A DNA stretch of 64,000 bases, taken from NCBI GenBank assembly GCA_950295325.1, contig OX485803.1:25730001-25794000 (forward strand). Reading direction: 5' to 3'. A model generated the notes under the pieces. The model searched no databases, was not told the DNA's origin, and worked only from the letters and a program-made list of their open reading frames with translations. A program made the translations under genes and the position numbers. Below are positions 24,001 to 32,500 of this stretch, piece after piece (position 1 is the first letter of the stretch; the number at the start of each line of letters is the position of its first letter). This DNA is from Polytrichum commune (taxonomy: Eukaryota; Streptophyta; Polytrichopsida; Polytrichales; Polytrichaceae).

Positions 24001-24162
24001 GTGGACTTCCAAAGATTCATGGGAGGATGTATCCACAAACACCCCCCTCACGTTTGGCACACCATTACTATCTGCCGACGGGGAAGACAGTTCACATTCA
24101 GCATCGGATGACGATGCATACGTCGACAACTCCAATGAACTATCACCCACATGCAACGCCAT
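21033..24162 (-). CDS. DUF7869-like, DDE/RNase H-fold transposase-derived protein (two exons)
   Basis: Exon 1 is 24162-22686 and exon 2 is 22552-21033 on the minus strand. Joining them across a GT-AG intron keeps the frame and gives 998 residues ending in TAA. The N-terminal fifth is acidic and Ser-rich. A Cys cluster (CCARKCC, about residue 208) is followed by FPREKIRSLRQ. CTTCEKYKGL and HDKMDHAKTACP precede the splice point. Exon 2 carries QLDNCAKDNKCRYV (about residue 586) and VGHTHDDIDASFGRW (about 623), the hallmark segments of DUF7869-type proteins; their acidic residues suit a DDE nuclease core. A C-terminal domain with GYLVLVR, YLGWD and ILCAWKPRK follows, then an acidic tail. The family is common in transposon-like genes of plants and animals. 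I chose the ATG at 24162; an in-frame ATG at 24339 would add 59 unlikely residues. The frame is intact, so it may be active or domesticated. Family assignment is by motif memory. Confidence 0.7.
22553..22685 (-). other. intron of the DUF7869-like gene
   Basis: Minus-strand donor CACAG|GTTTGTA and acceptor TTTTTTCCAG|GTATGATTG. It is 133 bases and splits a Gly codon, so V-T-G-M-I-A is restored in frame. Unlike the introns of the plus-strand gene it contains no palindrome. Confidence 0.75.
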
Positions 24163-24487
24163 ACAGCCTAGACCAACCACCAGGACATGATCAACCCAAC
24201 CACCACCGCAATGCATACAAGAGAGGATAGAATATATGTGGAGATAAATGGCCCAAAATTGACAAACAAATTTTGGTGCACCATTGGAGAACCTCACGCA
24301 CAAAGACGAACGCGCGTCCCAAAAAAACGTTTTAAGCATACGTCTAGGTTGTTCACTAATGTAAACAATACATGGACAAAGATGAGAACACTCGTTAGTC
24401 GTCCAGGAGGGCCCTGCTGTTCGGACCAGCGCCTGTCCACATACAACCGACGACGAAATCAGAAATCCGAGAACGCCACATGCATTT

Positions 24488-24503
24488 ACGAACGCGCGTT
24501 CGT
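24488..24503. repeat. 16-base palindrome ACGAACG-CG-CGTTCGT
   Basis: Exact member of the locus-specific palindrome family, 5' of the minus-strand gene. It aligns with the diverged copy at 33880 in intron 3 of the plus-strand gene. Confidence 0.95.
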
Positions 24504-24761
24504 GACCTCAGTAACTTCTCCATGTACATCCGGCGGCCTTCGAGATCCCTCAAATGAGAGCACCCTGAGGAATATCGGTTTTGTAGGTCAAAGTACCATG
24601 TTGACTTAGGAACCTGCGCGATATACTATCACAAGAGAACACTTGTCCATACGCACAAAATTAGCAAATCTGCAGATGATGCCTGAATCAACTCCAACAA
24701 TATTTTGAACACTGAGCACCTCCATATTGTGAATTTGATTATGTTGACTTTTGCGTACCTA

Positions 24762-24791
24762 CCCATTTACGAACGGACGTTCGTAAATGGG
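24762..24791. repeat. 30-base palindrome with ACGAACG-GA-CGTTCGT core
   Basis: Arms CCCATTTACGAACG and its complement are perfect around a central GA. This is the longest perfect copy of the family. Confidence 0.95.
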
Positions 24792-24928
24792 TGCGACCCC
24801 GTGTTCACATCCTTCACGGACGAGCGATGAGCATATTTTTCTTGCTATTCTGTGTTCGTAAATTACTGCCATACTGATGTGCATGAATGAAGATGTGTTG
24901 CTGGATGCGTAGACAATAATGACATGTA

Positions 24929-25559
24929 TTTATGAACGAACGTTCGTAAATTCCCGACCATCAGGTAACAATAGATACGGGTCAAATAAGTATGTATGAT
25001 CCTCGAAGGCATATTTACGAACGCACGTTCGTAAATGACTGTCATGGATTAAGTGCATGTGACTAACCATATGAGTACCTCAATCCAGAACATGCTCTCA
25101 TGTGGGATTTACGAACGCACGTTCGTAAATTACCGACCAACAGGTACCAATAGACAAGGGTCAAATATGTATGTATGAAACTCGAAGGCATATTTACGAA
25201 CGCACGTTCGTAAATAAATGCCATGGATGATGTGCATGTGACTATCCATGAGTAGCTCAATCCAAAACATGATCTCCTGTGGGATTTACGAACGCACGTT
25301 CGTAAATTACCGACCATCAGGTACCAATAGATAAGGGTCAAATATGTCTGCATGGTCCTCGAAGGCATATTTACGAACGCACGTTCGTAAATAACTGAGA
25401 TGGATTACGTGCATGTGACTATCCATATGAGTAGCCCAATCCAGAACATGCTCTCATGTGGAATTTACGAACGCGCGTTCGTAAATCCTTGCCATGTCCA
25501 GGTCCGAATCGTTTGTCTAAACCTGAAGCTCTTCATCTTTACGAACGTGCGTTCGTAAA
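24929..25559. repeat. tandem array with two palindromes per unit of about 178 bp
   Basis: Palindromes start at 24929, 25014, 25108, 25193, 25285, 25370, 25464 and 25538. Spacings alternate between about 85 and 92-94. The intervening sequences also alternate: type A contains ACCGACCATCAGGTACCAATAGA and TCGAAGGCATA, type B contains GTGCATGTGACTATCCATATGAG and CAGAACATGCTCTCATGTGG. That makes about three higher-order units. The first palindrome has one changed base and the last two have different centres (CG, TG). It lies in the presumed 5' leader of the DUF7869-like gene. Confidence 0.95.
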
Positions 25560-25840
25560 GTTCCGGTATTTACGGCGGTATATGCGGTAGGTACAGCCTG
25601 TACTGTACCTGGGTGGTGTAGGGTTGGCGCACACGAAATGGCTTGAGCGCGTTCGGTGAGGTCTGTAGAGCGCACACTTGCATGTGCCGCTGAAAAGAGC
25701 TTTGTTGTGGGGGGAAGAGCTTTAAGTACTTCACCCCGCTGGTTCAAAATCCCTTGGATGCTCTTTAAAAAGCAGATTCCCGCCGCCTTCTTTGACCTAA
25801 CAATCTCCCATTCCATCCATGCGGAATTATATAAATAGCA
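25560..25840 (-). promoter_or_regulatory. possible promoter/5' leader region of the DUF7869-like gene
   Basis: GC-richer than the flank beyond it. On the minus strand it contains CTTTTTAAAGAGC, which could serve as a TATA-like element, before transcription toward 24.2 kb. If so, the palindrome array would be in the 5' leader. Positional inference only. Confidence 0.25.
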
Positions 25841-25935
25841 TTGTCATGTATGGAACATGCCTTGCATGCACGCCAACATATTGAAAATATATAAATCGGT
25901 TGCACACCTTAGTTGTGACCAAGGTCTCATCGAAA

Positions 25936-25948
25936 TATATGTATATAC

Positions 25949-25980
<32 letters not shown>
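25936..25980. repeat. (AT)n microsatellite
   Basis: Long alternating AT with a few ACGT interruptions. Confidence 0.95.
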
Positions 25981-25985
<5 letters not shown>

Positions 25986-26097
25986 ATGTCTAAATATGGA
26001 GATGGTTAACATTGAATATTTAATGATTTGCGACTAAGGTATGAAGTCCAAGTTAATTGACAATTGATGCCTAATAAAGTTATGAATGTCGAAGTCA

Positions 26098-26100
26098 TAG

Positions 26101-26141
<41 letters not shown>

Positions 26142-26144
26142 CAA
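26098..26144. repeat. (AT)n(AC)n compound microsatellite
   Basis: An alternating AT run passes into an alternating AC run. Confidence 0.95.
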
Positions 26145-27117
26145 TGAGGTCAGAGTGGCTAAGAAACATGTTGCGGACGCCCCTAAAATTATAGGTATCA
26201 TATGTTTCACATCAAAAAATGACCGTAATATGGTCACCAAGTGCATGAATACAACTAAAAAATCGGGTTAATCCATAATGGCTTGCACTAGGGTAGATTG
26301 AGGACACTATGAACTAATTATACCTAATAATATATGTAAGTTAGGTCTTCTTTCAAATGGTATCTAGGTGTGAAAATAAGGAATTAAAATGGCATGAGTA
26401 GGAAGGATTAATCAATTTGTAATGCTGCATAGTATGATAGCGTAATGATCATTGAGACTTGAAACCATACTAGCTACCGTAACGTTGAATCATAGTTACA
26501 ATTATTATGTGTTTGACGTCCTATTGGAAATTGAATTTTCGTCCACTTGTTGTAAGGGTACGGATACACATTGGTTAAATGTTTATTAGATCATTGGTGA
26601 TATTTATAGTGGAATGCATTGTTCGATTGTTAGTTTAAGTTGACACATGATTAAATGAGTTGAGGTCCTATTGGAAATAGACTTTTAGGGTTTGGGGAAA
26701 TGCACTATTAATTTGGAATGGTGCATACAATAGTATGTACTTACAATTAATATATGTTTTGCATCCTATGAGAAGGATGTGCATCATCATAGCTTAAAAT
26801 GTTGATATAAATTGAAGTCTTAAGACATGCATGTTATTATAATAAGATCGTGGATTGTGTGATGAAATTTCACTCAGAACTATTAAGGTGAAAGTGGGAA
26901 TATTTGAAATTTCACTTATCACTTAAACCAAAGTTTTATCTCAAATCTATTAATTTGGAATGTGAAATTGACAATTGCCATCATTATCAATTATTATAGT
27001 TGTTATGAACGGAATTAAGCATTCTCCATCCAACCAACATTGGTAGACCAATTTGACCTGCCCTCAGAAAACAACATGGCCACATATAAGAAAGGTTGGT
27101 AAGATAAAAAGATGCAG

Positions 27118-27192
27118 GGATGTAGGGTTTAGGGTTTGCGGTTAGGGTTTAGGGTAAGGGTTTGGGGGTAGGGTTTAGGGGTTTAGGGTTTG
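27118..27192 (+). repeat. interstitial telomere-like (TTTAGGG)n tract
   Basis: About ten TTTAGGG or near units (TTTGCGG, TAAGGGT, TTTGGGGG). This is the plant telomere motif, degenerate and internal. Confidence 0.85.
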
Positions 27193-27777
27193 TGAAAGTT
27201 GTGTATGTGGTATTTGGGTTTAGGTTTTAGATTGTTACTAGGATACATTACACACACAAACAATATTGACTCCTCAAAAACCCTTGTAATTGCATTAACT
27301 TCATTCATCGCAAGCTCGTAGTTGATGCTAGCAAAATAGTTGACCACTCCAGAAATGCATTAGTTCAAGCTAACACCTAATATTAGAACTTGAATTGACA
27401 TCCTATCGTATAGCAACTCTGCGCAATCTCATATTATTATGAATTCTTTTTTGCATGTAATATTTATTTGAGGAACCATCGAATTAATTGAAAGATATCT
27501 AGCTCTTACATAAACTATATTTTAAAACACCATATATATATCTTTGGGGGTGGATTCTACATTGACAACCTAGGGAGTGACATGCATTGTCTATTACGAA
27601 TTAACTGAGCATATTTTCCTAAAATATGTTTACAAGGAATCCAAATGTAGAGGTACTAAGGAAATAAAACGAGTAAAATTCATGTATTTGAACTAAGCTT
27701 GTCAAGTTAATGCCTTAAACGCGTCCATTACATATAAATATGTCAAAGCATGAGAATAACATGAAGGGTTCCAATAT

Positions 27778-27862
27778 ACAACCATCTCCCATCTCCCATC
27801 GCATCCCATCCCATCCCATCCCTTCCCATCACCTCCCATACCATCCCATCCCATCTCTCTCC
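27778..27862 (-). repeat. CCCAT/CCATCC microsatellite
   Basis: Tandem CCCAT units with CTCCCAT variants. It is followed by a GC-rich stretch (CGGCGCACC..CCCCGCGCCCC) and AGAGGAGGAGCGGAGCG. It could lie in the promoter of the plus-strand gene, but no core element is certain. Confidence 0.85.
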
Positions 27863-28039
27863 CAACCCTAGCCAGTGGAGTTGTGCCACGTGGCAGGTGC
27901 TGGGAAACCCTAGCGGCGCACCTACCTCCCCGCGCCCCTTCCTCTTCTCCTCATTTGTCATTTCGAGGAGAGGAGGAGCGGAGCGTTTAGAGAGCGAAGC
28001 TCTTGCTTTTTTTAGTCTTGAAGTTTTAAATTAGTTTTG

Positions 28040-28385
28040 TTGCAAGTTTTGAGAGATTTCAGATTGAGAGCTTGTGTGAAAGCTTTTGAGTTTGTGAAAG
28101 CTTTCATTGTGAAAGCTTGTGAGTTTGTGAAAGCTTTCAGTGTGAGAGTTTGTGAGTTTCAAAAGCTTGAGAGCTTGAGTAGGAAAGCTTCAGAGTTTCG
28201 GATTGAGAGCTTGAGGGTGATCTTTAGAAGCTTGAGAGTTTAAGGAAGCTTCAGAGTTGAAGCTTGAGAGTTTAAGGAAGCTTCAGAAGTGAAGCTTGAG
28301 AGTTTAGGGAAGCTTCAGAAGTGAAGCTTGAGAGTTTAGGGAAGCTTGAGAGTTTAGGGTTTGCTTAAGAGTTCAGAAGCTTGAG
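28040..28385 (+). repeat. AAGCTTGAGAGTTT minisatellite
   Basis: Degenerate repeats of GAAGCTTGAGAGTTTAGG and GTGAAAGCTTGTGAGTTT, with AAGCTT recurring about every 20-30 bases. The short frame across it (repeats like VKAFEFVKAF) is a consequence of the repeat. It lies between the presumed promoter and the palindrome-rich leader. Confidence 0.85.
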
Positions 28386-28399
28386 AGCTACAAGGTTGT

Positions 28400-28780
28400 G
28401 AGTTTTGTGTACATAGGAGTATACTAGGGTTTGTATATAAGCTGTGAAGGCTTGAGGTCTGCATTAGAGAGTTATCTGAGTGTGCATTTGAAAGGCAATT
28501 GAGTATGCAGTTGTGAGGATTTCTGGGATTTTCAGAAAGAGAAGAAGCAGGGATTGCAGTGTGCAGCATTTCAATGTAATTTGTTATCCTTTCCAACTCC
28601 TCTCACATTCTGAAAATGTTGCTTCTTGAATTCAATTTCTTTTGTTACATGCAATGTGAACTATCACTCTTTTCTTCATGTTTCATTCTGCATCTCATTC
28701 TGCATCTCAATTGCTTTATGATTGAAGAATTGCATCATTCTGACCAAAATTTTGCAGGCACGGCTGCAAGCAGAGTAACT
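28400..28780 (+). promoter_or_regulatory. possible 5' leader/intron of the plus-strand gene
   Basis: Non-coding and T-rich, ending in a good 3' splice-like signal, AATTTTGCAG|GCACGG near 28757. This is compatible with an untranslated first exon upstream of 29533. No start site can be fixed from sequence alone. Confidence 0.25.
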
Positions 28781-28872
28781 AATAAGTGAGTTATATACAT
28801 ATACGTATATATACGTATTCGTATAAACACGAATACATATATGTACGGACAGGGGATCCCAAAACCATCACA

Positions 28873-29504
28873 TATACGAACGCTCGTTCGTAAATGGACA
28901 TACACTGCATACCCACCTCCATTTACGAACGCTCGTTCGTAAATGGACATACACTGCATACCGAACCTCCATTTACGAACGTGCGTTCGTAAATACGCAC
29001 TCCACGTTCTTTGAGATGATCTATATTTACGAACGCACGTTCGTAAATATACTCAAAATATCACTCAGAAAGAACCTTAACTTAAATATGAACCTCTATG
29101 AATATCTAAAGAACAAATACAATTTTGCGAACACCAATAAGACAAATCACATGTACTTACGAAAGATAAATCAACCAAATATCCGAAAAGATAGACCAAA
29201 TGGACATACTTACGAACGCACGTTCGTAAATGAATCCAAACCTATAAAACCTATATCTTTTACGAACGATCGTTCGTAAAAATAACCAAATATATTACAA
29301 ACACATTCATGACGAGTAGTCTCTTTGATCTTCATATCTTTTACGAACGCTCGTTCGTAAACTCAATACTAAAAATTTATATGATCTTGCAACCCCTCAT
29401 TTACGAGCGAACGTTCGTAAATATAATTACATCAATTGCAAAGACGCATTAACACTGCGTAGTCTGTGGGATATGCATGTCACTTACGAACGTTCGTTCG
29501 TAAA
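28873..29504. repeat. cluster of nine palindromes in the leader of the plus-strand gene
   Basis: Copies start at 28873, 28922, 28972, 29026, 29209, 29259, 29340, 29400 (one mismatch) and 29483. Central dinucleotides are CT, CT, TG, CA, CA, AT, CT, AA and TT. The first two units include a direct repeat of about 50 bases (GGACATACACTGCATACC). The other spacers are unrelated to each other, so only the palindrome is shared. Confidence 0.95.
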
Positions 29505-29512
29505 GTCACTAA

Positions 29513-29532
29513 TTGTTTATATTCTGTTGCAG
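29513..29532 (+). other. 3' splice site just before the chosen start codon
   Basis: A T-rich tract ends in CTGTTGCAG, directly followed by ATGGCAAGA. This implies an upstream untranslated exon. The acceptor lies 28 bases after the palindrome at 29483-29504. Confidence 0.6.
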
Positions 29533-32500
29533 ATGGCAAGATCAAGCAGAAGCGCCATTGAGATGTTCGCGGTGAAGGTCGATGGCCTCCCAGAGTCGGT
29601 GTTAGACGATAACGGCAACGACAACTATGTCCCCAAGGAAGACTTCATGGGGGAGTGGACGGCACTGCCAGAGAAGATCGGGGACGGCCTCTTCTGCATG
29701 CGCTTCACCTACGAGCTGGAGACAAGACCGGACCAGCCCGAACAGTGGGTTCAAATGAAGACGTGGGAGATAGAGTCCATAGAGGCCCAGGGGGAGTATG
29801 TAATTCTGGACATGAAGAACAAGAAGGATCATATCAACCTCTTGTTACATTTTCAGAAAAATACCTTCTCCTACCAATACGCCACCAATAACGTAGCGGA
29901 AGATGCCAAGCACTTCGACCTGGACGGCCTCTTCTCCAAATATGCGTTGAGCCCATACTGGACTGCAAGGAAATTGAACGCCCTGGCATTGAACATCTCC
30001 AAATACAACAGTGTGGTCACTGAGGCAAACAAGAAGAAGAAGAGCCCCAGGAAACCATCCACATCAGGGGCAGGAGGATCTAGAAGTGCACCCAGGCCTG
30101 TGCCTTCCGCTAGCAGGGCGACGGAGGGCCCCAGTAGACACTCCACGCCATCGAAGAGGACAAGGGAGGAGATGGAGAAATCGGGAGTAACGGAGACCGC
30201 AGAGGTGACCTCGCCTGTCGTAATGCCCACCCCCTTGAAAAAGGGTGAGAACCCTGACGCTGTGAAGGCCACGAGGATCCTTCGAGACTTCAACAACTAC
30301 TCGAAGGATTGCTGGCCCATGGGACGCCACTTCACATTCAACGTGGACTGCTTCAAGTGCGAGATGTCCCCCAACAAATGGGTGGTTCGCTCTCGCGAAA
30401 GCGGTGGTGTGAAGTGGCAGATAAATAATCTAATGAACAACGTCAAGTGGGACAGGCAGACCGTCTGCGTCATGCCGAAGGGGCTGACATCCCGTCCGAC
30501 GGAGAAGGACTGGCCACGGATCCAGAATGGAGAGTTCTGGATCATAGACGGCCAACACAGCTTGGAGGCGTCCCAAATAATTCTCAAGGACGACAACTTC
30601 CAGCATGAGCTGAAGGAGGACTTGCGCTACTGGAAGGCGTTCTTGGTGTGGTCGGACGATTGGGACAAGCTGCGGAAGATATCCACCTTCCTCAACTCCG
30701 GCAACAAAATCAAGGCCTTCGAGGCGTCGTGGGCAGCCAACATAGTGGCTGCAAGGGACGTCTGGGTCGCCCATGGGTGCCCCCCTAAAGAAAGGGAGAA
30801 CGCGAAGACGCCGTCTCCACAATGGAAGGTGAGTTTACGAACGAACGTTCGTAAATATCTTTGACATTCAAATTTTCAAGTTCTTTGACATTCAAACTTA
30901 CGAACGTGCGTTCGTATTTTGTGCGTTACTGATGTTTTTCTTGCTGCAGGCATTCTGCGACGCGATGGTGGACAAGTTCTCCTCCATCGACATGAAGTCT
31001 ACAACAACCAAGTCTGTCCTGGAGCTCAAGGGTGAGCTCCGCCTCATCTGTTGCAACAGGGACACTTGGGAGTTGTGGACACAATTTTTTGATGCGCACA
31101 GCTCGGGCGATCTGGTCAACCCCGACACCGAGGAGAAGTACAGCGCGGAGAAGACCGGGGAGGCCCCTCCACTACTGAGGGAGTTCTTCAGGTCCCTTCA
31201 AGGGTTAACAGAGTCCGAGTTGCAGAGGTGCGCGGTGCATCTTCTTGGGAACACTGTGGGAAGAACCATCCCATACCCGAAGATATTTTTGAAGAGGCCA
31301 AGACACAAGCCCGGCACGTATTCCATCAAGGAATGGTGCGAACACCGCAAGCTGAAGACTGCTGCAATGAGGGAGTTGAGCGCCCTAATACCAGAGTACG
31401 CACTCATCCTAACCGACGGGGACGTTAATTGGGCCAGCTGGAAGATGTTCAAGGTCGACTACAACATCTCCGGACCCTCAATGCGTTGTCTTGTCAAGGA
31501 GCACGCCTCCATTTTGAAGCAGAAGGGGAACAAGAGGACAAAGAAAACCGAGACGGATCCCCAAGAGGTGGAGCAATACAGAAGTTTTTTGACGCGGAAG
31601 AGGTTGGCCACATTCGAAGGAGTGGCCAGATTTTGTCTGTTGACAAAAGGAGTGGAGAGGGTGACATTTTCCAAGTGGGACCGGACCATGAGCAGGGCCG
31701 AGGTGAGGGAGGATCGACGGGGGTGCCCATTTGCCCTGATCGATTTCAGGGGGATCCCCGGTGCGTCGAGGCAGGGGGGGAAGGACATACCTTTCTACGA
31801 CCCCTTCATGGCCAAGTTCAAGGAGCACAAGTCTCCGGACATGAGGGAACCTCACGTTTGGCTGTGGATAGTCGAGCAGGAGAAGCTCTCTGCTGTAGTC
31901 GACCTGTACGAGAAGTCGATCAAATTTGAGTACAGCATCTTCCACAGCACTTACGTGCCCGCCAAGACGGAAGGGATCGTGGCCATCAACGAGGCCAGGG
32001 GGAACAAACAGGTGGGGGCGGTCAGCCTCGTCTTCTTGACGTACAACGCGCTGCGGAATGGGCGAGCCCCTGTCAAGGCGAACACTACGTTCAAGAAGAT
32101 CTACAGCATCCCCCATCCCCCTCCCAAGGATCTGCTGCAGGAGACCTTGTACACTGTCTTCCCGGCGATGGAACTCAGGTTGGAGTTCTACGTCTCCGTT
32201 TTGCAGAGCGTGGCAATAAGCGGAGAGACCGTGTACAACGTTTGTGGCGGCAGCAAGTTCATGTACGCTGCGATGGTAAGCTCTCCAACTAATATTTACG
32301 AACGCTCGTTCGTAAAGTTCACCTCAACTTGTCTTGGGTTTGATGACATTGTTTCTCGTCGTTGATGTTTACGAACGCACGTTCGTATTTTCTAACGTAT
32401 TTGCTTGAATCTCATATGCTGGGGCTGGTCGTCAACAGCTTCATTGAAGCCATCGACGAGGAGGACTTCCACGTGCACAGGGCGAAGGCCTCCACGATGG

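Larger units (their letters stand above)
24378..24860 (+). repeat. diverged copy of the exon 3-intron 3 region of the plus-strand gene
   Basis: Ordered matches to 33780-34370: CGTTAGTCGTCCAGGAGGG with CTGCTGTTCGG.CCAGCGCC; the palindrome followed by CCTC..TAAC; GGCCTTCGAGA; GTTTTGTAGG; CTTAGGAA...GATATACTATCAC; GATTATGTTGACTTTTGC; and a second palindrome followed by TGCGACCC. It lies in the 5' region of the DUF7869-like gene and is antisense to that gene. Confidence 0.75.
25841..27115. other. AT-rich intergenic stretch between the divergent genes
   Basis: No supported genes. It contains (AT)n and (AT)n(AC)n microsatellites at 25936-25980 and 26098-26144. No palindrome copy occurs between 25560 and 28870. 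Confidence 0.6.

Noticed and set aside
24929-25559. Regularly spaced palindromic repeats resembling a CRISPR array
   Set aside because: The spacers are themselves repeated in an alternating A/B pattern, there are no cas genes, and the sequence is clearly plant nuclear.
27118-27192. Chromosome end
   Set aside because: Only about 75 degenerate bases, with unique sequence and genes on both sides.
28037-28243. Frame with VKAFEFVKAF-like repeats
   Set aside because: It is a translation of the AAGCTT minisatellite, with no start context or splice support.
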